A DNA stretch of 7,372 nucleotides, from NCBI GenBank assembly GCA_031119155.1, contig JAVHYH010000114.1:1-7372 (forward strand), in the 5' to 3' direction. This stretch comes from Brevundimonas sp. Its GTDB lineage: Bacteria; Pseudomonadota; Alphaproteobacteria; Caulobacterales; Caulobacteraceae. Below the pieces are notes generated by a model. That model worked only from the letters and a program-made list of their open reading frames with translations, made no database searches and was not told where the DNA came from. Below are positions 1 to 5,926 of this stretch, piece after piece. A program made the translations under genes and the position numbers. The number at the start of each line of letters is the position of its first letter. Position 1 is the first letter of the stretch.

Positions 1-415
1 GCGGGCGCAGATAGGGGGCCAGCTTGTCCTCCATGTCGCCGGGCAGGAAGCCGATCGACTCGCCCGCCTCGACCGCCGGGCGGCTCAGGACGATGCGCCC
101 GACCTTTCCGGCCTCCAGCGCCTCGACCGCCTTGGCGACGGCCAGATAGGTCTTGCCGGTGCCTGCCGGACCGAGGGCCAGAACCAGGTTGTGATGATCG
201 ATCATCGTCATCAGCTCGGCCTGGCCGTCCGACTTCGGCTTCAACGTCTTCAGATAGGCCTGGTCCCGCTCATCGTTCGAGGGGTTGGGGGACCAGCCCG
301 CGTGGGGCGGCAGCCGCCGTACCTTGGAGTCCTGGATGAACTGGCTCGTATCCAGCACCCCGAACTCGCGGGATGCTTCACGGGTTTGACGCTTCAGGGC
401 CGAACGCTTGGTCAT
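1..415 (-). CDS. phoH: PhoH-family ATPase, N-terminal part (gene runs off the left edge)
   Basis: The first 138 residues of a cytoplasmic P-loop ATPase of the PhoH family are visible; the C-terminal half lies beyond position 1. The Walker A motif GPAGTGKT is at residues 82-89. It is followed by the family signature SRPAVEAGESIGFLPGD (residues 111-127) and the stretch EDKLAPYLRP, both highly typical of PhoH/PhoL ATPases. The N-terminal ~60 residues are short and basic (MTKRSALKRQTREASR) and resemble the short PhoH form more than the longer PhoL/YbeZ form; that assignment is inference. Family members bind ATP and are linked to RNA metabolism or phosphate stress, but the exact role is unsettled. 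The ATG at 415-413 has GGAG about 6 bases upstream (CTGGAGGCGTCC). It overlaps the stop of a small upstream ORF as ATGA and lies just downstream of an intrinsic terminator, so expression may be controlled by premature termination. Confidence 0.9.
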   Translation of the reverse strand, partial: MTKRSALKRQTREASREFGVLDTSQFIQDSKVRRLPPHAGWSPNPSNDERDQAYLKTLKPKSDGQAELMTMIDHHNLVLALGPAGTGKTYLAVAKAVEALEAGKVGRIVLSRPAVEAGESIGFLPGDMEDKLAPYLRP

Positions 416-561
416 GGACGCCTCCAGGGCATGAAAAAAGGCGATGCCGAAAAAGCATCGCCTCGAACGATCGTGGGGAGGAAAGGAGAGGATGCGCAGC
501 ATCCGCCCGGGTCGGAGGAAGGATCAACTTCCAGCGGACGGGGCCGCCGAACCGAACGCAT
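412..561 (-). CDS. Possible leader peptide or small ORF (49 aa) overlapping the phoH start
   Basis: This small reading frame begins at ATG 561-559, or at an adjacent in-frame GTG at 564-562. A perfect AGGAGG at 577-572 sits 10 bases before the ATG and 7 before the GTG. It encodes 49 residues beginning MRSVRRPRPL and ending PFFMPWRRP. Its TGA overlaps the phoH ATG as ATGA, a typical translational-coupling arrangement. The intrinsic terminator at 434-462 lies wholly within its coding sequence, so translating ribosomes would cover the hairpin. The peptide is Arg/Pro/Ser-rich, has a CC pair at residues 21-22, and matches no family I know. The ribosome binding site and the overlap are seen directly; that it is translated, or serves as a leader peptide, is inference. 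It could be a chance ORF in GC-rich DNA. Confidence 0.35.
   Translation of the reverse strand: MRSVRRPRPLEVDPSSDPGGCCASSPFLPTIVRGDAFSASPFFMPWRRP
434..462 (-). terminator. Intrinsic terminator just upstream of phoH
   Basis: On the minus strand GGCGATGC, a 7-base loop TTTTTCG, and GCATCGCC form a perfect 8-bp stem followed at once by six T. The plus strand has no T tract after the stem, so it acts on minus-strand RNA only. It ends about 18 bases before the phoH ATG. The gene on the far side (carbonic anhydrase) points the other way, so no annotated minus-strand gene exists for it to terminate. The RNA it ends must start between here and about 713, or be antisense to the carbonic anhydrase gene. 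Attenuation of phoH or the 3' end of a small RNA are the likely roles. Confidence 0.8.
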
Positions 562-619
562 CACGCGCGTTCCTCCTGTCTGGCCGGACCGGGGTTGATC
601 CGGCTTCAGATCCGGGGCC

Positions 620-645
620 GAAATAGGGGCCTCGAATCGCATCAA
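620..645 (-). promoter_or_regulatory. Putative minus-strand promoter for the phoH leader
   Basis: Reading the minus strand, TTGATGC (645-639) and CCTATTTC (627-620) are separated by 11 bases. This compares with the Caulobacter housekeeping consensus TTGACGS-N10-14-GCTANAWC, matching 6 of 7 in the -35 and about 6 of 8 in the -10. Transcription would start near 613, giving a leader of roughly 200 bases before phoH, or an RNA of about 180 bases if it stops at the 434-462 terminator. The call rests on consensus matching by eye only. Confidence 0.35.
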
Positions 646-656
646 CAGATTGATGC
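639..656. repeat. Perfect inverted repeat, possible operator
   Basis: GCATCAA, 4-base spacer CAGA, TTGATGC: two perfect 7-bp arms in the phoH/carbonic anhydrase divergent region. One arm coincides with the putative -35 of the minus-strand promoter, a place where a bound regulator could block transcription. It could equally be an RNA hairpin. The protein that might bind is unknown. Confidence 0.45.
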
Positions 657-672
657 TAACGTGGTTTCCAAA

Positions 673-683
673 CGCTTAAAGCG
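673..683. repeat. Short palindrome CGCTTAAAGCG upstream of the carbonic anhydrase gene
   Basis: CGCTT-A-AAGCG is an 11-base palindrome, imperfectly extended outward by AA/GTT, ending 30 bases before the plus-strand ATG. It falls where a promoter or operator for the carbonic anhydrase gene would be expected; a weak -10-like TAGATA lies at 695-700. The function is inferred from position only. Confidence 0.3.
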
Positions 684-713
684 GTTGTTTGCTTTAGATA
701 AGGTGATGTTTCG

Positions 714-1241
714 ATGACGATCTATGCGTTGGCGGACAAGAAACCGCAGCTTCCGCCGGAGGGCGAATACTGGGTTGCGCCAAATGCTGTGGTGGCAGGA
801 GACGTGATTCTTGAACCCGGCGCCAGTGTCTGGTTTGGGGCGGTCGTTCGCGGAGACAATGATCCGATCACAATCGGTCGCGACACCAACATCCAGGACG
901 GCAGCGTCCTGCATTCGGACCCGGGCGAACCGCTGACCATCGGCGCGGGCGTGACCGTGGGTCATATGGTGATGCTCCACAGCTGCGAGATCGGCGACAA
1001 CACCCTGATCGGCATCGGGGCGGTCGTGCTGGGCCGGGCGAAGATCGGGAAGAACTGCCTGATCGGCGCCAACGCCCTGATCACCGAGGGCAAGGTGATC
1101 CCGGACAACTCGCTGGTCATGGGGCAGCCGGGCAAGGTGGTGCGGGAGCTCGAGCCCGGTCAGATCGAGGCGCTGCGTATCTCGGCCCAGCACTATGTCC
1201 AGAACTGGAAGCGCTACGTCACCGACCTGAAGCCGCTCTGA
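714..1241 (+). CDS. Gamma-class carbonic anhydrase-like hexapeptide-repeat protein
   Basis: A 175-residue cytoplasmic protein with the left-handed beta-helix hexapeptide repeat of the gamma-carbonic anhydrase / LbetaH family, which normally forms trimers with zinc sites between subunits. Likely zinc ligands are His67 (LHSD), His84 and His89 (VGHMVMLHS). Residues matching the active-site Arg, Asp and Gln are in VVRGDND (Arg46, Asp48) and IQDGS (Gln61, Asp62). Imperfect hexapeptides run from about residue 23 to 136 and a C-terminal helix follows (EALRISAQHYVQNWKRY). The acidic loop with the proton-shuttle Glu of archaeal Cam is absent, as in CamH-type bacterial members, so CO2 hydration activity is plausible but not certain. 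The ATG at 714 has AAGGTG 8 bases upstream; an ATG at 706 is out of frame and stops after three codons. The gene converges on the PAS gene with a 3-base gap and no T-tract terminator. Confidence 0.92.
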   Translation: MTIYALADKKPQLPPEGEYWVAPNAVVAGDVILEPGASVWFGAVVRGDNDPITIGRDTNIQDGSVLHSDPGEPLTIGAGVTVGHMVMLHSCEIGDNTLIGIGAVVLGRAKIGKNCLIGANALITEGKVIPDNSLVMGQPGKVVRELEPGQIEALRISAQHYVQNWKRYVTDLKPL

Positions 1242-1248
1242 GGCTCAG
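1238..1248. repeat. Palindrome holding both convergent stop codons
   Basis: CTGAG-G-CTCAG is a perfect 11-base palindrome. The plus-strand TGA (1239-1241) and the minus-strand TGA (1247-1245) both lie inside it. No T tract follows on either strand, so it is not a standard intrinsic terminator. Confidence 0.4.
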
Positions 1249-1787
1249 GCGATCCGTCGGCCGCCGACCACGGCCAGGCTGAGGGGCGGACGGCCGGGTG
1301 TTCCGGCGGCCACGGACAGGCGCGCCGTCAGCAACGGGGCGTCGCCGCTCACCGGAGTGAAGGCGGAGGCGGGCGCGAACAGGCCGAGCACGCGGTCCGG
1401 CCGATCCGAGGCGCCGCGCAGGGGGGCGATCACCATCTCGACCGCCAGCGCCGGCTCGCCGGAGGTGAAGGCCGTGACCACGACTGGGCGGGCTTCAAGG
1501 ATGGCCTGACTGACGGCGCGTTCGATCATCTCCGACGAACCCGGCGTCCACAGGGCGGTCAGGCGTTCTCCGGCCAGCGGGCGACGCCAGAAGGCTTCCA
1601 GACCGGTGCCGGCGAGGGTCAGGACGCTGTCGCCGCCCCGTCGTTCGGCGATGAAGGCGCGGGGCAACCTGCGCCCCAGCACTTCCGGATGCAGGGCTGA
1701 GCGCGCCGGAATCCCGCCCCGCACGGGCGTGGCGCGGGCCAGACCGGTCCAGTGGTCGATCAGAAACTGCGTATCGGGATGAAACAC
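1245..1787 (-). CDS. PAS-domain (PAS_5-like) protein of unknown function
   Basis: A 180-residue soluble protein with no signal peptide or membrane segment. The start chosen is GTG 1787-1785 with AGAGG 8 bases upstream; a longer open frame to 2540 is antisense to the next gene and is not credible. The pattern FLIDHWTGLA, then IPARSALHPEVLGRRLPRAFIAER, then LAGTGLEAFWRRPLAGERLTALW, resembles the alphaproteobacterial PAS_5 family: an N-terminal DP/HP-type segment followed by a ligand-sensor fold with an AGTGLE...R.L.G core. The domain fills nearly the whole protein (about residues 5-145). No kinase, cyclase or DNA-binding domain is attached, so any signal would pass to a partner. Ligand and partner are unknown. 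It is divergent from the exported protein at 1926 across 138 bases in which I saw no convincing promoter. Confidence 0.75.
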   Translation of the reverse strand: MFHPDTQFLIDHWTGLARATPVRGGIPARSALHPEVLGRRLPRAFIAERRGGDSVLTLAGTGLEAFWRRPLAGERLTALWTPGSSEMIERAVSQAILEARPVVVTAFTSGEPALAVEMVIAPLRGASDRPDRVLGLFAPASAFTPVSGDAPLLTARLSVAAGTPGRPPLSLAVVGGRRIA

Positions 1788-1925
1788 TGTGCTCGCCTCT
1801 GGACGGAATGCCGCAAGGCCCGGGCCGCGAAGGCAACGGAAATGCAAGGGTTTGGGGCGTTTGATGCAGGCTGGAACGGTCCGCGTGCGTCGCGGGCCGC
1901 GCAAACCTTTTCTGGAGGTCGGCCC

Positions 1926-2798
1926 ATGCGGGTGCGGATCATGACATGGCTGCCGGCGGCGGCGGGCTTCCTGGCCCTGTCGGCGGTCGCCGATTCGGCG
2001 GCGGCCCAGTGCACCAGCGGCTGCGAGCCCCCTCCGCCGCCGTGCTGCGAGCCTCCGCCCCCGCCGCCTCCGCCCCCGCCGCCGGTGTGCTGTTCGCCGC
2101 CTCCGCCCCCGTCCTGCTGCGGCGGCGGCAACCTGAACCTCAACCTGAACGTCAACGCCGGCGCCAATGCCAACGCCAGTGCGCGCGGTAACGCGGGCCT
2201 GAACGCCCGCGCGGGCGGGTCGGTCTGGGTCAGCGGCGGCGGCTCGGCCTATGTGACGGTCGACCAGCCCTATCCGACGACCATCAGCGGCCTGAACGTC
2301 GAGGGCGCCCGCGTCCGCGAGACGATCCGCGTGCCCTATGAGGAGCGCCGTCGCTGGGAGAAGCGGGTGGTGATCCAGGCCGTCTGCATCGACGACCGCG
2401 CCATTCCGCATCCGGCCTCGCAGGTCCGTCCGGACCGTGAGGTCGACAGCGGCTATGAGGGCGAGCTCTATCGTTGTCTGGCGGGCACCTCGCTGCAGTA
2501 CACCTGGGCTGAGTATGACGGCGCGGTCCGGTTCGATCACGGCCAGACCATCACCTGCCGCAAGGGCGAGTCGCTCTGGTACGGCGGCGCCAATGTCGAA
2601 TGCCGCACGCAGAAGGCCGAGCGCGAGTGCAATGAGCGGTCGCTGCTGCGCCGCTATGGCGCGGGCGTGAAGATCCTGACCTGGGTGCGCGAGGAGACCT
2701 ATACCGCCTATCGCGAAGAGGTCGTGGAACAGTCCGGCCTGGCTCTGACGGGCGGCACGATCGCCCTGGACGGCGGCGTCGGCGGTCGGGTGTTCTGA
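1926..2798 (+). CDS. Exported Cys/Pro/Asn-rich protein of unknown function
   Basis: I do not recognise this 290-residue protein. The start at 1926 has GGAGG 7 bases upstream and opens a clear signal peptide (residues 1-28, ending DSAAAQ); the upstream ATG at 1752 would bury it. The mature protein begins CTSGC. Residues 29-65 hold eight Cys, six of them as CC pairs (40-41, 55-56, 64-65) separated by runs of 5, 11 and 5 Pro. Residues 69-94 alternate Asn with Leu/Val/Ala (NLNLNLNVNAGANANA), a beta-strand-like tract. Residues 100-130 are Gly/Ser-rich. A charged C-terminal region (about 130-270) has five Cys (154, 184, 211, 226, 235) and Tyr/Trp/Arg/Glu-rich motifs, suggesting a disulfide-bonded extracytoplasmic domain. 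Export is well supported. A structural or surface role is inference, and no catalytic motif is visible. It ends at a strong terminator. Confidence 0.85.
   Translation: MRVRIMTWLPAAAGFLALSAVADSAAAQCTSGCEPPPPPCCEPPPPPPPPPPPVCCSPPPPPSCCGGGNLNLNLNVNAGANANASARGNAGLNARAGGSVWVSGGGSAYVTVDQPYPTTISGLNVEGARVRETIRVPYEERRRWEKRVVIQAVCIDDRAIPHPASQVRPDREVDSGYEGELYRCLAGTSLQYTWAEYDGAVRFDHGQTITCRKGESLWYGGANVECRTQKAERECNERSLLRRYGAGVKILTWVREETYTAYREEVVEQSGLALTGGTIALDGGVGGRVF
2028..2120 (+). repeat. Poly-proline / CC low-complexity segment
   Basis: Codons 35-65 of the exported protein alternate proline runs (5, 11 and 5 residues) with Cys-Cys pairs. The CCG/CCC/CCT codon mixture means the DNA is not a simple perfect tandem repeat. 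Such tracts can change length between strains and can stall ribosomes that lack elongation factor P. Confidence 0.85.
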
Positions 2799-2892
2799 TC
2801 TGTTGAACGGCGTGTTCAGCCTGCCGTCAGGCGGGAGAGGCTAGCGTTGTGAGGTCGTCGGCTCTCCGTCGACGATCCTGAGAAGCGAAACT

Positions 2893-2922
2893 GGCCCCGG
2901 TCCTGAGACCGGGGCCTTTTTT
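2893..2922 (+). terminator. Strong intrinsic terminator after the Cys/Pro-rich gene
   Basis: GGCCCCGGTC, loop CTGA, GACCGGGGCC form a perfect 10-bp GC-rich stem followed by six T. It lies 94 bases after the plus-strand stop and 7 bases beyond the stop of the convergent peptidase gene. Read on the minus strand, the stem is preceded by A and followed only by AGTTTCG, so termination of the peptidase transcript here is possible but weaker. Confidence 0.92.
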
Positions 2923-2929
2923 CGTCGGC

Positions 2930-5779
2930 TTACTGCTGGGCCTGGGCCGAGACCACGATGGCCTTCCACGCCGTGTCGTCACGCAGGTACTGGCGGGCCA
3001 GAGCCTGAATGTCGGCCGGGGTGACGGCTTCGAGGTCCGAGATGTGGGTCAGGGTCTGTTCCACATCCGAGGGCTTTTCGGCCACGTCGGCCAGTTGGCC
3101 CATCCAGTACTCGTTGCTGGCCTGGCTGCGACGCAGGGCCTCGATCACCGGCAGGCGGGCGCGGTTCAGTTCGTCCTCGCTGGGCGGCGCATCCTTCAGC
3201 GAGGCGACGATGGACGCCACCGCGGCATAGAAGGGATCGACCTTGTCGGCGGCGATTTCGGCGCGGATCGAGACCGAGCCGTAGCCGCGGTAGGTGTCCG
3301 AGGCGCTGCCGCCGGTGCCCGGCGAGTAGGCGAGGGCCTGCTGTTCGCGGATGACCTCCAGGACGCGCAGCTTGAGCACTTCCGTCATCATCGAGATACG
3401 GCGAGCCTCGGTGCGATCCTCAACGGCGTCCGTGGTCGGCCATGCGATGTAGGCCAGGGTCTGTTCGGCCGGACCGTTGTGGGTCAGGCGAACGGGCTCG
3501 GCCGTACCGGCGGGGAAACGCAGCTCGGTCGCGCCCGGAGCGGGCTGGGCGTTCGGGCCGCGGCGGGGCAGGGCGCCGAAGGTCGGGGCCACGGCCGCGA
3601 TGGCGTCGTCCACCGTCACGTCGCCGACGACGAGCACGTCGATCGGGCCGGTGCTCAGGCCGGCGGTGATGCCGGCGCGCGCGTCGTCGATCGTCCAGCC
3701 CGCGACTTCTTCCGCGGTCGGGAGGGACTGGCGCTTGTCGCCGCTGGCCAGCAGGCCTGAGGCCTGAATGCCGAAGGCGCCGCCGGGGGTGGCCATCTGC
3801 TGGGCGATGATCTGCGGGAACTGACCCTTGATCCGCTCGAACGGCGCGGCGCGCAGGCCGGGGTCGGTCAGATAGGCCGTGAGGACCTGCATCTCGAGAC
3901 CCAGATCGGCCGGACGGGTCGCGCCCGAGAACGAATAGGCGTCGTTTCCGACCGAGAACCCGGCCGAATAGACCTTGCCGTTCAGGACCCGATCCATCTC
4001 ATCGAAGGTCAGACGGCCGAGGCCGCCCGAGGTCACGAAGAACGGCGCCAGCGACTGCGGGCTCGCCTGATCGGTCGGCAGGCCCTGTTCACCGATGCCG
4101 GTGGTGACGTTGACCAGGATCTGCTCGTCGCGGAAGTCCGTCGGCTTGACCGTCAGGCGCACGCCGTTGGCGAAGGTGACGACGGTAGCGCCCACCTCGG
4201 CGATCTCGCGACGCTCGGCGACCGTGCCGGCTGCGCCGAACTGGGTGTAGGGCCACTCCAGTTCAGCCTGGGCCGCCGAAGCCGAAATCGCGGTCTGACG
4301 CGAGGCTTCCAGGGCGGCGGTCACAGCCGCTTCGCCACCTTCGATCTCGACGGGCGTGATGACCAGGGCCAGCGGACCGCCGCCGGTGAAGACCGTTTGC
4401 AGCGACTGGTTGACCTGGGCTGCCGTCAGACCGTTCACGGCGGCGTTGAACATCTCGAGGTTGGTCTGGGGCGACGAGAAGACCGAGCGAGCGTTGACCG
4501 AACCGGCGATGCCGCCCGCCAGGGCGGGGGTGCGACGCGTCGCGGCGCCGGCGACGGCATTCTCCAGCGCGGTGCGGTACTCGGTGATCTCGCGCTGCAG
4601 TTCGGCGTCGGACACGCCGTACTGCACCAGACGGCGCTGTTCCTGCTCCATGGCCTCCAGCGCGGCCTTCCAGCCGCCCGGATTGAAGCTGGCCGAGATC
4701 GAGGCGAGGTCGAGGCTGTCCCAAAGCGTCGACTGGCTGGCGCCCGCCGAGGTGAACGGTGGGTTGTCGGTGCGCGAAATCTCGCCGAGGCGACGGTTCA
4801 GAACGGCCAGACCCAGATTGGTGATCAGGTTTTCGCGACGCTCGGCGACCGTGTCGGGATCGAGGTCCGGGGCCTTGGTCCAGTTCAGCTGGATGCTCGA
4901 CTGGATGCCCGGCTCGACCAGGATGCTGGTGCCCGGCTCACGCGGCGCGACGGCGCCCAGGTCAGGCTCCGGGCCGTCGGCGGCCTTGGGCTGCCAGCTT
5001 TCGAACGCCGCCCGGATCTTGCCCTCCATGACATCGACATCGAAATCGCCGACGGCGATGAAGGTCGCGCGCGAGGGGCGGTAATAGGCTTCATAGAATT
5101 CGACGAAACGCTCGCGCGGGGCGGTGCGGATGATGTCCAGATCACCGATCGGCATGCGCTGCGAGATGCGCTGGCCCGGCGCCAGCAGAGCCAGCTGCGC
5201 CTTGATGGAGCGCAGGCCCGGGGTGTTGCGCAGGCGCTCCTCGCCCACGATCACGCCCCGCTCGGCCTCGACCGCATCAGCGGCCATCAGCGCTTCCGAA
5301 ACCTGCTCGCGCATGATGCGCAGCGAGGTGTCGACGGTTTCGTCATTCGTGCGCGGCAGCTCCAGCATGTAGAGGGTCTGGTCGAAGCCGGTCGAGGCGT
5401 TGGTGTCGGCGCCGAAGGCCAGACCCAGACGCTCGAGAATACGCAGCAGGTCGTTCTCGGGGATGTTGGTCGTCCCGTTGAAGGCCATGTGCTCCATGAA
5501 GTGGGCCAGACCCAGCTGGTCCTCGTTCTCCATCAGCGAGCCGGCGTCGATACGCAGGCGGAACGAGGCCTGCCCCGGAGGCGTGGCGTTGCGCATCACG
5601 GCGTACTGCATGCCGTTCGGCAGGATGCCGAAGCGCACATTGCTGTCGGCGGGGATGTCGCTGGCGGCCTGTGCGAACGGGTCGGTCGGGGCGACCTGCT
5701 GGGCCAGCGCAGGCGCGGCGGCGGTCAGGGCGGCGGCGGAAGCGGCCACGAGAAGAAGCAGACGGCGGGCGGAATGCAT
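2930..5779 (-). CDS. Exported M16-family (pitrilysin-like) zinc metallopeptidase
   Basis: A 949-residue protein with a signal peptide (about 1-27, ending PALAQ), so probably periplasmic or membrane-associated. The M16 zinc-binding motif HFMEH is at residues 93-97 within LGLAHFMEHMAFNGT: His93 and His97 bind zinc and Glu96 is the catalytic base. The third ligand is probably Glu173 in VEAERGVIVGEE, near the expected 76-77-residue spacing. The chain carries repeated M16 halves. The second half lacks HxxEH but keeps the substrate-binding Arg/Tyr type motif LRVLEVIREQQALAYSPG near residues 810-830. Length and layout fit the two-half PqqL/M16 zinc proteases of alphaproteobacteria, which degrade peptides or small proteins; the substrate is unknown. 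The ATG at 5779 has GGAG about 12 bases upstream (long spacing) and no better in-frame start. It follows hfaD on the same strand after 147 bases containing its own candidate promoter. Confidence 0.93.
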   Translation of the reverse strand: MHSARRLLLLVAASAAALTAAAPALAQQVAPTDPFAQAASDIPADSNVRFGILPNGMQYAVMRNATPPGQASFRLRIDAGSLMENEDQLGLAHFMEHMAFNGTTNIPENDLLRILERLGLAFGADTNASTGFDQTLYMLELPRTNDETVDTSLRIMREQVSEALMAADAVEAERGVIVGEERLRNTPGLRSIKAQLALLAPGQRISQRMPIGDLDIIRTAPRERFVEFYEAYYRPSRATFIAVGDFDVDVMEGKIRAAFESWQPKAADGPEPDLGAVAPREPGTSILVEPGIQSSIQLNWTKAPDLDPDTVAERRENLITNLGLAVLNRRLGEISRTDNPPFTSAGASQSTLWDSLDLASISASFNPGGWKAALEAMEQEQRRLVQYGVSDAELQREITEYRTALENAVAGAATRRTPALAGGIAGSVNARSVFSSPQTNLEMFNAAVNGLTAAQVNQSLQTVFTGGGPLALVITPVEIEGGEAAVTAALEASRQTAISASAAQAELEWPYTQFGAAGTVAERREIAEVGATVVTFANGVRLTVKPTDFRDEQILVNVTTGIGEQGLPTDQASPQSLAPFFVTSGGLGRLTFDEMDRVLNGKVYSAGFSVGNDAYSFSGATRPADLGLEMQVLTAYLTDPGLRAAPFERIKGQFPQIIAQQMATPGGAFGIQASGLLASGDKRQSLPTAEEVAGWTIDDARAGITAGLSTGPIDVLVVGDVTVDDAIAAVAPTFGALPRRGPNAQPAPGATELRFPAGTAEPVRLTHNGPAEQTLAYIAWPTTDAVEDRTEARRISMMTEVLKLRVLEVIREQQALAYSPGTGGSASDTYRGYGSVSIRAEIAADKVDPFYAAVASIVASLKDAPPSEDELNRARLPVIEALRRSQASNEYWMGQLADVAEKPSDVEQTLTHISDLEAVTPADIQALARQYLRDDTAWKAIVVSAQAQQ

Positions 5780-5854
5780 GGGTCGGTCGGTCTCCGAAGG
5801 CGCAGTTCAAAGCCCGTGCGGGCGCGCCGGCAAATCTGGAGGGACCGCGATCCT

Positions 5855-5880
5855 GATATAACGCCGACGCCCCGTCTCAA
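5855..5880 (-). promoter_or_regulatory. Candidate housekeeping promoter for the M16 peptidase gene
   Basis: On the minus strand TTGAGAC (5880-5874), 11 bases, then GTTATATC (5862-5855). The -10 matches 7 of 8 positions of the Caulobacter consensus GCTANAWC, and the -35 begins TTGA as in TTGACGS. Spacing is inside the 10-14 range. Transcription would start near 5848, giving a leader of about 70 bases. It implies the peptidase need not depend on hfa read-through. Confidence 0.55.
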
Positions 5881-5926
5881 CCCATCGGGGACGGAGCGGC
5901 GTCGCTCAAGTTACCGAAGTTTAATG

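Noticed and set aside
191..717. Plus-strand frames over phoH and its leader
   Set aside because: They are shadows of phoH or cross the leader region and terminator. Products are Arg/Gly-rich without motifs, and the phoH frame carries an unmistakable Walker A motif.
642..1193. 183-codon minus-strand frame opposite the carbonic anhydrase gene
   Set aside because: Antisense to a confidently identified gene, with no domain or ribosome binding site.
1752..1925. Upstream in-frame ATG at 1752 for the exported protein
   Set aside because: It overlaps the PAS gene and would bury the signal peptide. ATG 1926 has GGAGG at ideal spacing and starts the signal sequence.
1788..1925. Sigma-54-like -24/-12 element (TGGAACG...GTGC) and the palindrome GGCCCGGGCC (1817-1826)
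   Set aside because: The GG-to-GC spacing is two bases too long for sigma-54, and a 10-base GC palindrome is unremarkable in DNA this GC-rich.
1788..2540. N-terminal extension of the PAS gene frame to 2540 on the minus strand
   Set aside because: The extra residues are Arg/Ala/Gly repeats antisense to the exported protein. A GTG at 1787 with AGAGG gives a normal-length PAS protein.
2819..2832. Small hairpin GCCTG/CAGGC after the exported-protein gene
   Set aside because: Five-bp stem without a T tract; the strong terminator at 2893-2922 explains the 3' end.
5870..5907. Hairpins CCCCG/CGGGG (5870-5890) and GAGCG/CGCTC (5894-5907) as an hfaD terminator
   Set aside because: Stems are only 5 bp, no T tract follows on the minus strand, and the first overlaps the candidate peptidase -35.
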